From the NCBI RefSeq assembly GCF_036032445.1, contig NZ_CP107932.1, positions 622,501 to 686,500 of the forward strand: a DNA stretch of 64,000 nt, written 5' to 3'. Positions 1-8,698 of this stretch are shown here, one piece after another (within the stretch, counting starts at the first letter, position 1; the number at the start of each line of letters is the position of its first letter). The DNA comes from Nocardia sp. NBC_00416 (GTDB lineage: Bacteria; Actinomycetota; Actinomycetes; Mycobacteriales; Mycobacteriaceae). A program made the translations under genes and the position numbers. The notes beneath the pieces are model-generated. The model did not search any database. It was not told the DNA's origin and saw nothing but the letters and a program-made list of their open reading frames with translations.

Positions 1-1
1 C

Positions 2-760
2 GATCGGTTGACGACATTCGCCGGACCGGTTCTACCCAGCTCGGCGCGGATGATCGACGCGATCGGCGCCTGGTCGAGAGGCCGAGCCGTCGTACCGGGC
101 CGGGAGCCCGAGCGGCCGGCCGCGGCGCTGGCGGCCGATCACGCGGTGGATTACTGGACCGCGAGATCGGCGCTGAGCGAGGTAGGAGTGCCGTTCGCCG
201 ACGCGGCGCTGGTACACGACGGACAGGCCGCGATGAGGGCGGCCCGGACGATCGGGTATCCGGTGGTGCTGAAGGCGAACGTCGAGAGCACCGTGCACAA
301 GGCAGCGGCGGGGCTGATCCGTCTCGGGGTCACCGATGAGGATTCCGTGGCGCGGCATTTCACCGAGCTGTGTGACGCCGGGAACGGGGTCGTGGTGGAG
401 AAAGCGGTGCTCTCGACCTCCTCGCTCATTGTGGGCACGGTGTTCGATCCGCACGTGGGGTCGGTGGTGATGGTGGGCAGTGGCGGCGGCGCCGCGGAAC
501 AACTGCAGGATACGGCGGTATGTCCCACCCGGTTGCTGACCGTATCGGCCGCGCGGGACGCGCTGCGCAGGTGCGCGATGGGAAGATTCCTCGAACATCG
601 TGAACCGGAGCGATTCACCCAGGTAGCCGAGCTTCTCATCGCTCTCGGCCGGGCAGTCGACGGGCAGATGATCTCCGTGGACCTCAATCCTGTGGTTGTC
701 ACCCCGGCGGGAATCGTCGCACTCGACGCCCGCATCGAGAATTCGGGGCAACAATCATGA
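2..760 (+). CDS. Acyl-CoA synthetase (NDP-forming type), C-terminal ATP-grasp part, 5' truncated by window edge
   Basis: The reading frame is open from the left edge, so the visible 252 residues are the C-terminal part of a longer protein. The region matches the ATP-grasp_5 domain of NDP-forming acetyl/acyl-CoA synthetases: a YWTARSALSEVGVPFAD lead-in, the GYPVVLKANVEST nucleotide-binding strand, a glycine-rich VGSGGGAAE loop and the terminal SVDLNPVVVTPAGIVALDARI strand that ends this domain. The family forms CoA thioesters from carboxylates with ATP. The stop overlaps the start of the next crotonase gene (ATGA), indicating one operon and a role in activating an acid for the two crotonases that follow. 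The substrate cannot be told from sequence. Confidence 0.85.
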   Translation, partial: DRLTTFAGPVLPSSARMIDAIGAWSRGRAVVPGREPERPAAALAADHAVDYWTARSALSEVGVPFADAALVHDGQAAMRAARTIGYPVVLKANVESTVHKAAAGLIRLGVTDEDSVARHFTELCDAGNGVVVEKAVLSTSSLIVGTVFDPHVGSVVMVGSGGGAAEQLQDTAVCPTRLLTVSAARDALRRCAMGRFLEHREPERFTQVAELLIALGRAVDGQMISVDLNPVVVTPAGIVALDARIENSGQQS

Positions 761-1542
761 GTCCCAACGTCACCGTGACAGTCGAGGACAAGATCGCGAC
801 CATCTCCCTCACCGACGTGGACCGGATGAACGCACTGAGTTCGGCGACCATCAGTGCGCTCATCTCGGCTTTCGAAGCCGCACACCACGATAACGATATC
901 TGGGTCGTGGTTTTGCGCGCCGAGGGTGACCGGGGATTCTGCGTCGGACGTGACCTGCGCGAGGTGCGGGCGAACGATCTGTCGCATCCGGGGACAGCGG
1001 ATTCGCTGCCGATGCACGGGCTGGAACGCAACCTGTTCGAGGTGATCGTCGAATGCGCCAAACCGGTGATCGCGGCGATCTTCGGGCATACGCTGGGCGG
1101 CGGCGCGGAGCTGGCGCTGGCGGCCGATATCCGGATCGCCGCCGATAACCTGTCGATCGGGTTCCCCGAGGTGACAAGGGGATTCGGTGCCAACTTCGCG
1201 TCGGTCGTGCTGCCACGAATCGTGCCGCTGGGTGTAGCCAACGATCTGCTGTTCACCGGCCGCAGGATCGGAGCGTCGGAGGCAGCGGCTGTCCACCTCG
1301 TGAACCGGGTCGTCCCGCCGGCCGCGCTGGACCGCGCGGCACGTGACTACGCCGAGACCTTGCGCTCGAACGCGCCGTTGACGATTCGCCGATACAAGGC
1401 CATGGGGACCAGGGCCCAGGGGTTACCGCTGGCGGCGGCGCTGCGCCTGGACGCACCCCCGAACCCCTATCTGAGTGAAGACCGAAGAGAAGGTATCGCC
1501 GCCTTCCTGGAGAAGCGCGCCCCGGAGTGGGCGGCTCGTTGA
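757..1542 (+). CDS. Enoyl-CoA hydratase/isomerase family protein (crotonase)
   Basis: 261 residues, normal crotonase length. The oxyanion-hole segments are visible (GFCVGRDLREV and FGHTLGGGAELALAAD). Both glutamates used by genuine hydratases are present: the Glu of GGGAELA and the Glu of FPEVTRG. Hydration of an enoyl-CoA is therefore plausible, unlike several other crotonases in this window. The ATG overlaps the stop of the upstream acyl-CoA synthetase by four bases, so translation is probably coupled. The C-terminus LEKRAPEWAAR is typical of catabolic crotonases. The exact substrate is unknown. Confidence 0.9.
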   Translation: MSPNVTVTVEDKIATISLTDVDRMNALSSATISALISAFEAAHHDNDIWVVVLRAEGDRGFCVGRDLREVRANDLSHPGTADSLPMHGLERNLFEVIVECAKPVIAAIFGHTLGGGAELALAADIRIAADNLSIGFPEVTRGFGANFASVVLPRIVPLGVANDLLFTGRRIGASEAAAVHLVNRVVPPAALDRAARDYAETLRSNAPLTIRRYKAMGTRAQGLPLAAALRLDAPPNPYLSEDRREGIAAFLEKRAPEWAAR

Positions 1543-1574
1543 CCGTCCGGCATCCCATAGACAAAGGAACAAAT

Positions 1575-2342
1575 GTGACCGAGTTAGTGCACCTGGACAT
1601 CGATGCTTCGATCGCCACCGTCACCCTCGACTCGCCGTCCAATCGCAATGCTCTCTCACGCCGGCTGGTGGCGGAACTGCACGCCCATCTGAGTACCGCG
1701 GTGAATGCGGCGCAGGTGCGTGCGGTGGTCATCACCGGGACCGGACCGGTCTTCTGCGCGGGCGGGGACCTGAAAGAGATGAGCCGGACCGTCACCCCCG
1801 ACCAGCCGGGGCTGCCGTCGTTCGCGGACGTACTCGGCCTGATCATGGAATGCCCGATCCCGGTGGTGGTCAAGATGAATGGGCCGGCGCGGGCGGGCGG
1901 GCTCGGGATCGTCGCCGCCGGCGATATCGCGATAACCCCGGCCACGGCGACATTCGCGTTCAGTGAGGTGAAAATCGGGGTGGCGCCGGCGATGATCGCC
2001 GTACCGTGCACTCGGCGAATGACCCCACGTAGCATCTCTCGATATTTCCTCACCGGGGAGACCTTCGATGCCGCCACAGCCGAACAGGTGGGTCTCGTCA
2101 GTATCGTCACCGATGACGTGGATTCGGCATGTGCCGGGATCGTCGCTGCGCTGCGCGGCGCCGGTCCGAACGCGCTCCGGGCTGCCAAGGAGTTGATCCC
2201 GGTCGCGCGGAATCTGGAACTCGGCGATGCCCTCGCGACAATGGAAAAGGAATCGGCGAGACTGTTCGCGAGCAGCGAGGGGCAGGAAGGCATGGCCGCC
2301 TTCGTTGCGAAGCGGAAACCCGAATGGGCCCAGTTCGACTGA
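1575..2342 (+). CDS. Enoyl-CoA hydratase/isomerase family protein (crotonase)
   Basis: A GTG start at 1575 is preferred over an in-frame ATG at 1527 because AAAGGA lies just upstream at 1563-1568 and the protein then begins directly with the family's first strand (VTELVHLDIDASIATVTLDS). 255 residues. The oxyanion motif FCAGGDLKEM is intact. The first catalytic Glu position is Gly (GGLGIVAAGD), whereas the second is kept (FSEVKIGVAP), so an isomerase, hydrolase or altered hydratase reaction is possible. It is co-directional with, and 32 bases after, another crotonase, and probably in the same CoA-ester catabolic operon. It is followed by an IclR regulator. Confidence 0.88.
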   Translation: MTELVHLDIDASIATVTLDSPSNRNALSRRLVAELHAHLSTAVNAAQVRAVVITGTGPVFCAGGDLKEMSRTVTPDQPGLPSFADVLGLIMECPIPVVVKMNGPARAGGLGIVAAGDIAITPATATFAFSEVKIGVAPAMIAVPCTRRMTPRSISRYFLTGETFDAATAEQVGLVSIVTDDVDSACAGIVAALRGAGPNALRAAKELIPVARNLELGDALATMEKESARLFASSEGQEGMAAFVAKRKPEWAQFD

Positions 2343-2356
2343 CAAAGGATGAGATC

Positions 2357-3100
2357 GTGAAGGGAAAGCATCATCGGGGCGTCGACCGGACCGTCGCGAT
2401 CCTGGAGTCCGTCGCCCGCGCCCCCACCGGACTCACGCTCACGGAGCTGGCGCGAGGACTCGATGCTCCGGTCAGTTCGGTACAGCAGCTCGTCTACGGT
2501 CTTGTCGCGGTGGGCTTCCTCGACGAGGACGACCGGCGGTTCACCCTCGGCCCCGGCGCATTCGCGTTGACCATGCGAACGGATTGGCGATCGATCGCAC
2601 CGATCTCGCATGAACTGGTGGAGGACCTTTCCGCCGACCTCGGGTGCACGATCGTGTTGGGTCTGCTCGTCGGCGACAACCTCATGTATTTCGATGAGGC
2701 GGGCTCCGATCCGGCGATCGAGTATTACGCCACGACCCGCAGGCGCCGTCCGATCCTGGTCAGTGCCGGTGGTAAAAGACTGCTGGCGGGTCTGCCGGAC
2801 TTCGAACTGCAGCATCGGCTGCGCGGCTTGAGCGAGCGGCACCCTGCCAGTGAGGTCGATCAGTTCTTGGCGGAGCTCCCCGGGATTCGGAAAACCGGGT
2901 TGGCCTACGGGCGCGCGCTCGAGGATATCCTGGCTGTCGCCGCCGGGGTGCCGGGTCGGCGCGGCAAGTTGGCCGCGGCGCTGATTGCGGTCGGATCGCC
3001 GGCGGACATGGCCGGCCGGATCGAAGACGTGGGAGCGGCTCTTCTCGAGCGCATTCGTGAACATGGTGGCGGCGGCGGATCCTTCGGGCTCTGCCCATGA
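2357..3100 (+). CDS. IclR family transcriptional regulator
   Basis: The GTG at 2357 follows an AAAGGA Shine-Dalgarno at 2344-2349 and is chosen over longer in-frame extensions that run inside the upstream crotonase. About 247 residues. The N-terminal winged helix is typical of IclR (VDRTVAILESVARAP, LTLTELARGLDAPVSSVQQLV). The C-terminal effector domain follows with TIVLGLLVGDNLMYFDEA and SAGGKRLLAGL, the small-molecule-binding fold of the family. Located 14 bases after the crotonase gene, it probably controls the CoA-catabolic operon it ends; autoregulation and effector are inference. Confidence 0.88.
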   Translation: MKGKHHRGVDRTVAILESVARAPTGLTLTELARGLDAPVSSVQQLVYGLVAVGFLDEDDRRFTLGPGAFALTMRTDWRSIAPISHELVEDLSADLGCTIVLGLLVGDNLMYFDEAGSDPAIEYYATTRRRRPILVSAGGKRLLAGLPDFELQHRLRGLSERHPASEVDQFLAELPGIRKTGLAYGRALEDILAVAAGVPGRRGKLAAALIAVGSPADMAGRIEDVGAALLERIREHGGGGGSFGLCP

Positions 3101-3634
3101 CTGTGCCGCGTCGGATCGTGCTGTGGCTCGCCGACTACTGAACCCGGCCTGCACCGGCGAACCTGCCGATCCGGAGGCTGTTCGGATTCGTGATTCGGGT
3201 GGTTCAGGGCACGGCGTCGGACCCGAGCATTGCCGGTGCGCAGGCAGGCCGGCCGGCCGCGCTCACGCTCACCTCAACAGCGCCGCCGGCACCACTGCGG
3301 AGGTGCCGACGCCGCAGCAACCGGCATCCACCGAGGCTCAACAGTAAGCCGAGGGACCGCCGCGTTGCCAGTTATGGGACCACCGGCGGCAGCACAGTAG
3401 TGGAACAGGTTTTCGCAACCGAACGATCGCCCGGCGCCGCGTTAGCGAACGACTGGTATGCGGCATGAGCGCCACACCTCGGTTGGGCGTAGCCAGTTCG
3501 GCCATGATCTCCTGGCGGCCCTGCTCGGTGAAACATCGACTCCCCATGCACCGATTCGACCACCGTGGACTCCGATCACGCACCTGGCTACGTTATGCAC
3601 TTTCCGTGGCGTGACCTGCCCGAACGGCATGGGA
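3101..3634. other. Intergenic region without a recognisable gene
   Basis: About 530 bases between the IclR gene and a transposase remnant. The open frames here have no domain I recognise, and their composition looks like shadow frames. A plus-strand frame ends at 3347 with a proline/glutamine-rich tail that could be the last piece of a lost gene, but nothing else supports it. The region probably reflects scars of insertion and deletion beside the IS remnant. Confidence 0.4.
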
Positions 3635-3855
3635 CCTGAACGTGATGACCAGATCGCCCGCCGTACTGCGAAGGGTTCGCACGGCGGTCGGCCTCCGGAG
3701 TTCGACTCCGAGGTCTACAAGCGACGCAACGTGGTCGAGAGGTGCTTCAATCGGCTCGAACAGTTCCGTAGTCTGGCTACCCGCTACGCCAAACGCGCCC
3801 CGCTTACTACCAAGCCGAACTCGCCATCGCCGCGATCGTCCTCTGGTTGCGATGA
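3635..3855 (+). pseudogene. IS5-type transposase, C-terminal remnant with frameshift
   Basis: Only the last part of a DDE transposase is left. The frame reads [18 protein letters not shown] followed by [22 protein letters not shown], the conserved C-terminal block of IS5-group (IS1372/IS112-like) transposases, including the Glu of the DDE triad in the VVERCFNRL segment. After the Arg-Ala near 3800 the expected ending [16 protein letters not shown] is found in the next frame, terminating at 3855, which shows a one-base frameshift. The N-terminal two thirds and the inverted repeats were not found. It is a dead IS copy and marks past insertion next to the hydrolase gene. Confidence 0.82.
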
Positions 3856-3870
3856 ATGACAGGACAGGCC

Positions 3871-5385
3871 CTACGGCGTGGATTGATCCGCGTAGCACGT
3901 GATGTCGGTATCCGGCATGGTACCTACGCTGAAGTATGTGTTGATCGCATTGTTTACGCAGCTGCTGAGTTCGGGCCGGAATGTCATGTGGATACGGACA
4001 TCCTGCAGCGTCACCATCCGCGACTCGGACATGTCCTGGTGCAATCGGACGCCCTCGACATAAGGAGTTCGGGGATCTCCCGTCGCTTGCAGGATGAGCG
4101 CGGGCACAGAATTCCGGACGACAGTCGGTGGCTCGACCGGTCGAGGCCAGAAGGCGCACGGCTGGATGTTGTTCGCCAGTGCGCCGAAGACCGGCTGCGT
4201 GGCCCGGGTCTCTTCGATGTTGCGCCAATACCAGGTCGGATCAATCGGCGCCCCGACATCGCCGCAGGCGATCTGCGCAAGCACCGAATTCTCATTGTCG
4301 CGCAGGCCCGCCACGATGGCACGAAGCCGGGGTGTGCGCGATGTAGTGGGCGGACCACCCGCGGCATCGGCGATCTCCCGCACAGTGACGGCCAACTCTT
4401 CGTTCAGCCGGAAGTTCATCAGCAATGAGTGCAGGATGAACGGAAGCCAGTGATCGTCGATGGCAAACCCATCGATGACAATCGGTTGGCGTGCGACGAT
4501 ACGAACGAGCTCCTCGATCTTCGTTCGCACCTGCTGCGGAGTCGTACCGAGCCGGAACTCGTCATCCCGACCGGATACCCAGCCGGCCCAGTCGTCCAGC
4601 GCGATCTCGTCCGGCGGACCCCAATCCTGAACCAATCCTTCCCAGTACCGGTCCGGGTCGATCGCGCTATCGAGCACGACGCGGTCACTCCTCTCGGGGA
4701 ACATCTGCGTGAACACGGCTCCGAGGTAGGTGCCGTAGGACACGCCGTAGAAATTGACCTTCTCCTCGCCCAGGGCGCCTCGCACAATGTCCATGTCACG
4801 CGCGGTGTTGCGCGTGGTGAGCTGCCGCAGCTTGTTCGGATCACGAATCAGGCAGCTCGCGGCCATCCCCGCGGACTGAACGGTGTCGTGCACGAATCCC
4901 AGCGGATCCAGGCCCGCCGACCGAATCATCTCGCCTACCGGCCACCCGCACCGCGGACTCCGACCGGACTCACCGACACCGCGCGGATCCATGCCGATCA
5001 GGTCGTAACTCGCCGAGACCTCCGGCGACAGCACATCACCGAGCAGATCCAGACTGTCCAGCCCCTCCGAACCGGGACCGCCTGGATTGGACAACAGAAT
5101 TCCTCGCCGCCGCGCCGGATCGCCGGCCTGCACCCGCGAAATCGCCACGGTCATCGTGCGATCGTCGGGAATCCCGTAGTCGAGCGGCACCAGTACATCC
5201 GCGCATTCGCCACCGGCCTTGTCGACATTCTCGACGCCGCAAGGCTTCCACTCGAGCCGCTGGTGATAGAACCGGTCCAACCCGATCGGGTGCGCGTCGT
5301 CTACCGGGTCCGCCTGGCTGTACGCCGGCACCGCCATCAGCAGGGACACCGCCACTACAGACATCGAACGCCAGAACAGGTTCAC
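3871..5385 (-). CDS. Secreted alpha/beta hydrolase of the tripeptidyl aminopeptidase (TAP/CaeA-like) family
   Basis: The GTG at 5385 gives a protein of 504 residues that starts with a compact signal peptide (WRSMSVVAVSLLMAVPAYSQA); an upstream GTG at 5478 would add about 30 residues before it. The alpha/beta-hydrolase core is clear: the oxyanion loop LLSNPGGPGSEG, DLIGMDPRGVGES, the nucleophile elbow GVSYGTYLG (Ser), and a C-terminal TAP-like domain with QATGDPRTPY (Asp) and a histidine in VRIHMTF. Typical members have GHG at that His, so the site is slightly altered. The family contains secreted or lipid-anchored proteases and peptidases of actinobacteria (for example mycobacterial CaeA). 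Convergent with the IS5 remnant 15 bases away. Confidence 0.85.
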   Translation of the reverse strand: MNLFWRSMSVVAVSLLMAVPAYSQADPVDDAHPIGLDRFYHQRLEWKPCGVENVDKAGGECADVLVPLDYGIPDDRTMTVAISRVQAGDPARRRGILLSNPGGPGSEGLDSLDLLGDVLSPEVSASYDLIGMDPRGVGESGRSPRCGWPVGEMIRSAGLDPLGFVHDTVQSAGMAASCLIRDPNKLRQLTTRNTARDMDIVRGALGEEKVNFYGVSYGTYLGAVFTQMFPERSDRVVLDSAIDPDRYWEGLVQDWGPPDEIALDDWAGWVSGRDDEFRLGTTPQQVRTKIEELVRIVARQPIVIDGFAIDDHWLPFILHSLLMNFRLNEELAVTVREIADAAGGPPTTSRTPRLRAIVAGLRDNENSVLAQIACGDVGAPIDPTWYWRNIEETRATQPVFGALANNIQPCAFWPRPVEPPTVVRNSVPALILQATGDPRTPYVEGVRLHQDMSESRMVTLQDVRIHMTFRPELSSCVNNAINTYFSVGTMPDTDITCYADQSTP

Positions 5386-5632
5386 CGACAACAGACGTCG
5401 CCTCTCGATATGAGGGATCACGCAGGTTGGTGCGACGTGAACCGTAGCCGATACCGGGGTTCGGTTGTGGTAACCCACACCCAGTCAGGGTGAGTCGAGC
5501 ACGTCGTGCCGGCTGGGCATCCTCGGCCGTTCATCGAAGTGAACGGATGCGCAGCGTCTGATCTGCGGCAGGCATCGAGGCGTGGCCTGCTGGATGGCGG
5601 CTGAGAGTCGAGGGTCGGGTGCCCGACGTTCG

Positions 5633-6538
5633 CTATCCGCTGCTGTCCGCAACCAGGGTCTGCGCGGGTTCGGCCAAGGCGCCCGCGAAGGCCGGCGCGG
5701 CGCACCGGGCCGCGTGACCGGGGCCGTCTTCGGGGACCAGGACGCTGCCGGTGATCGTCATCGGCGGCTCGAGCGGTATCGCGACCACCCGGGTCGAACC
5801 GATCTCCGCGACCTGGTCGGCGGGTAGCACCGTCCAGCTGCGCGGATCGGAACCCACCTCGACGACGGTGTCCTGCGCGGCGCCCGCTGGACGCCCCAGC
5901 GCGAGCCGGGCCCCGGCCGCACGGGCGGCGCCCGCCACCGCATCGTGCAGGTGCCGGTCGTGCCGCCGGGAGGGCATCCGCAGCACGCTGTCGGCCAGAT
6001 CGTCCAGCCCTAGGGCGGTACGGTCGGCGAGGGCGTGCCGCGCGGACATGACCACCAGCAGGGGCTCGATCCACATCGGGAGTGCCACGATTCCGTGTTC
6101 GGCGAGTTCGCCCCTGGCCAGCACGAGATCGAGTTCGCCACGGCGCAATGCGTTCAGGCGGGCAGGGAACGGCAGGTCGATCAGGACGACATCGAACGGT
6201 GAACCGCTGCCCCGCAGCGCGTCGATCCCACGCTCCAGCCGAGCTGTGAGCCCTGCGGCGGCACTGATGCGCAGGGTGCTCGCGGGCGGCGCTGCGGCAA
6301 GCCGGACGTGCTCGGCGGCCGCGAGCGCTCGACGGGCGGCGTCGAGCACCCGCAGGCCCGCGGGGGTGAGCCGGACCCGGCGCGGTGAGCGATCGAGCAG
6401 CCGGATCCCCAACTCGCGCTCCAGCCTCGCAACCTGCTGACTGACAGCAGGCTGGGCGATATGCAGTCGTTCGGCCGCGCGCCCGAAGTGCAACTCCTCG
6501 GCCACCGTCACGAAATACCGCAATGCCCGCAGTTCCAT
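5633..6538 (-). CDS. LysR family transcriptional regulator
   Basis: 301 residues. The N-terminal helix-turn-helix is textbook LysR (LRYFVTVAEELHFGRAAERL then IAQPAVSQQVARLE). The C-terminal periplasmic-binding-like effector domain includes RISAAAGLTARL and ELDLVLARGEL. It is transcribed away from an LLM-type oxidoreductase whose start is 112 bases off, and the gap holds a perfect palindrome with a T-N11-A core (see 6575-6595). This is the classical layout of a LysR regulator with its target gene. The inducer is unknown. Confidence 0.9.
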   Translation of the reverse strand: MELRALRYFVTVAEELHFGRAAERLHIAQPAVSQQVARLERELGIRLLDRSPRRVRLTPAGLRVLDAARRALAAAEHVRLAAAPPASTLRISAAAGLTARLERGIDALRGSGSPFDVVLIDLPFPARLNALRRGELDLVLARGELAEHGIVALPMWIEPLLVVMSARHALADRTALGLDDLADSVLRMPSRRHDRHLHDAVAGAARAAGARLALGRPAGAAQDTVVEVGSDPRSWTVLPADQVAEIGSTRVVAIPLEPPMTITGSVLVPEDGPGHAARCAAPAFAGALAEPAQTLVADSSG

Positions 6539-6574
6539 CGCGCCTCCTCGCCAGGATCGAGCCGACCACCGTGG

Positions 6575-6595
6575 ACGATAAGCTCAGCTTATCGT
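6575..6595. promoter_or_regulatory. Perfect palindromic LysR-type operator
   Basis: Arms ACGATAAGCT and AGCTTATCGT flank a single central C. The inner part contains T-N11-A (ATAAGCTCAGCTTAT), the LysR recognition pattern. It sits 37 bases before the LysR start and about 55 bases before the LLM oxidoreductase start, in an otherwise GC-rich gap. It is very probably the binding site of the adjacent LysR protein. Confidence 0.8.
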
Positions 6596-6650
6596 TGCGC
6601 ATGCGCTCCCGGTCTGGCCGACTGCCCCGGCGACCTGCTGAAGTCGATAT

Positions 6651-7514
6651 ATGAGTACCGAATTGGGTCTGCTCGGCGCACATCTGCGCGAGCACGAGGT
6701 GACCCCGCACAGCGCCCGGCAACTAGAAGAATCCGGTTACGGCACCCTCTGGCTGGACGCGTCGCCGCCCGCCGACCTGTCCCTGGCGCAGCGGCTGCTG
6801 GACGCCACGACCCGGCTCACCGTCGCGACGAGCGTGGTGAATGTGTGGACTGCGGACCCGGGCACGGTCGCGGCCTCCTACCACCGGATCGAGGAGGCAC
6901 ACCCCGGCCGGTTCCTGCTCGGCGTGGGCATCGGCCACCGCGAGTCGGATACCGGATACACCTCCCCGTACGACACTCTCGTCTCCTACCTGGACACGCT
7001 GAGCGACGCCGGGGTGCCCGCCGACCGGGTCGTGCTGGCCGCACTGGGCCCGAGAATGCTGCGACTGGCCCGTGACCGCACCGCGGGAACCGTGCCCTGC
7101 CTGGTCCCGCCCGTACACACCCGCCGCGCCAGGGCGATCCTCGGCGCGGACCGGCTGCTGCTGCCGGGACATTTCGCAGTGCTGGACGCCGATACCGACC
7201 GCGCGCGGGCAACAGCCAGGTCCGGCCCCCCTGGAACGGCCCTCCAGGTCACCAACTACGGGAACAACCTGCGCCGACTCGGTTTCACAGACCGAGACCT
7301 GGCCGGTTCCGGCAGCGACCAACTGATCGACGCGCTGGTCGCGCACGGAGACGGCCCCACCGTGGCCGCGGGTCTCGCCGCGCACCTGGACGCCGGAGCC
7401 GATCACATCGGCGTGTACCCACTCGGCGCCGACCCGATCGCCACCCTGCTGGGCGTCGCCGACGCGTTCCTCGGCGTGCATGCGCCGCACAGCGCCGCTC
7501 GCCTCGATGAATGA
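6651..7514 (+). CDS. LLM class (F420- or flavin-dependent) oxidoreductase
   Basis: 287 residues of the luciferase-like monooxygenase fold. Visible features are the N-terminal ELGLLGAHL strand, SGYGTLWLDASP, the TRLTVATSVVNVWTADPGTVAASYHRIEE segment, HPGRFLLGVGIGH and the C-terminal HLDAGADHIGVYPLG. This pattern resembles the actinobacterial TIGR03620 group, which tends to use coenzyme F420, so F420 dependence is likely but inferred. It is divergent from a LysR regulator with a strong palindrome between them and is the probable target. Substrate unknown. Confidence 0.85.
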   Translation: MSTELGLLGAHLREHEVTPHSARQLEESGYGTLWLDASPPADLSLAQRLLDATTRLTVATSVVNVWTADPGTVAASYHRIEEAHPGRFLLGVGIGHRESDTGYTSPYDTLVSYLDTLSDAGVPADRVVLAALGPRMLRLARDRTAGTVPCLVPPVHTRRARAILGADRLLLPGHFAVLDADTDRARATARSGPPGTALQVTNYGNNLRRLGFTDRDLAGSGSDQLIDALVAHGDGPTVAAGLAAHLDAGADHIGVYPLGADPIATLLGVADAFLGVHAPHSAARLDE

Positions 7515-7624
7515 CGCCCTTCCGAGCGGATGGATTCGAGTGGTCGTCGCCACACCTTCGAACTGGACGTGCCGGCCGAGAGAATGGTCGACGGCCGCGG
7601 TGATCCGCGTGGTCGAGAGCGGCG

Positions 7625-8404
7625 CTAATCGCGCCAGACGGGTGGACGCTTCGCCAGGAAGGCCGCCATCCCTTCGCGGGCGCCGGGAAGTTGAGCGGCG
7701 GCGGCCATGACTTCCAGGGCGAGAGCATAGGCATCTGCCTCAGGGCGGTCGAGTTGGCCGTAGAGAGTGCGTTTGCCGAGCGCCTTGCTGGCCCGGCTGC
7801 CCCGGGTAGCGCGGGCGAGTAACTCGCCCACGGCTGTGTCCAGCTCAGCGTCCGGCACCGCTCGGTTGATCAGGCCCCACTGTTCGGCGGTGCGGGCATC
7901 GATCGGGTCGCCGGTGAGGGCCAGTTCCATCAGGCGTTTACGGCCGACGGCGCGGGCCACCGGAACCGCGGGGGTGTGACAGAACCAGCCACCCTTGCCG
8001 CCGGGAAGCGCGAAACCGGCCGATTCGGCAGCGACGGCCAGATCGCATGAGGCCACCAACTGGCAGCCGGCGGCCGTGGCCAGACCGTGCACCCGGGCGA
8101 TCACCACCTGCGGCACCGACTCGATGGTCGACATGAGCTCGGTGCACAGGGTGAGCAGTTGCCGCACGCCGAGCAGGTCGCGCGCGGCGACGTCGGCGAA
8201 ATCATGTCCGGCGGAGAACACTGGACCGTGCGCCCCGAGAACTATCCCGGTGGCGTCGGTCTCGCCGGCGGCCCGGAATGCGGCAAGCAGTTCGGCCAGA
8301 TACTCGCCCGACAGAGCATTGCGGCGCTCCGGCCGGTTCATGGTGATGCGCACCGTGTCGACGTCCCGCGCGACCAGCAAATGCCGATGCCCCGAGGCGG
8401 TCAT
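7625..8404 (-). CDS. Crotonase-fold protein lacking both hydratase glutamates
   Basis: The ATG at 8404 follows GGAG at suitable distance; longer in-frame extensions upstream run through unrelated sequence. 259 residues. The crotonase fold is clear (NRPERRNALS, the oxyanion segment FSAGHDFADV, HGLATAAGCQLVASCDLAVAAES, and a C-terminal MAAFLAKRPPVW). The two hydratase glutamates are replaced: GCQLV has Gln and LPGGKGG has Gly. It is therefore unlikely to be a standard enoyl-CoA hydratase; dehalogenase, hydrolase, isomerase or decarboxylase activities of the superfamily are alternatives. It is monocistronic, in convergent orientation to the LLM gene. Confidence 0.88.
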   Translation of the reverse strand: MTASGHRHLLVARDVDTVRITMNRPERRNALSGEYLAELLAAFRAAGETDATGIVLGAHGPVFSAGHDFADVAARDLLGVRQLLTLCTELMSTIESVPQVVIARVHGLATAAGCQLVASCDLAVAAESAGFALPGGKGGWFCHTPAVPVARAVGRKRLMELALTGDPIDARTAEQWGLINRAVPDAELDTAVGELLARATRGSRASKALGKRTLYGQLDRPEADAYALALEVMAAAAQLPGAREGMAAFLAKRPPVWRD

Positions 8405-8698
8405 ATCTCCACCGTAGATCTCTTCGGGTAACGATACGACCCCTATGGGGTGATCCAGGCCCACACCGGTGGACCAGCTGTGATGCCCAGGGAGGTTGTC
8501 CCGCCCCACGGGGGTGAGTCGATGTGGCAGTTTCCACCGGATCGGTACGTCGCCGAGCCTGTGGGTGTGGATCATCCGCGGAGCCCAGGGTCCCATGGAC
8601 TTGGTGCCGGTGAAAGAAACCGCCCCCATGGGCGTAGACCACCACGGGGTGAGGGCGTATGTGTCCGGTGGCATGACGGTGCGGGGTAGAAGTCCCAC
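8405..8698. other. Intergenic stretch with repeated short hairpin-like motifs
   Basis: No gene recognised on either strand. The stretch carries several short G/C dyads of related form: ACCCCTATGGGGTGA at 8439-8453, GCCCCACGGGGGTGAG near 8503-8517, CCCATGGG near 8627 and CACCACGGGGTGAG near 8640. They could be a structured leader of the small membrane protein downstream, or leftovers of a lost gene. No known riboswitch consensus was identified. Confidence 0.35.

Noticed and set aside
1253..3154. 633-codon minus-strand open frame opposite the crotonase and IclR genes
   Set aside because: Low-complexity arginine/serine-rich translation, no domain, and fully antisense to well-supported genes.
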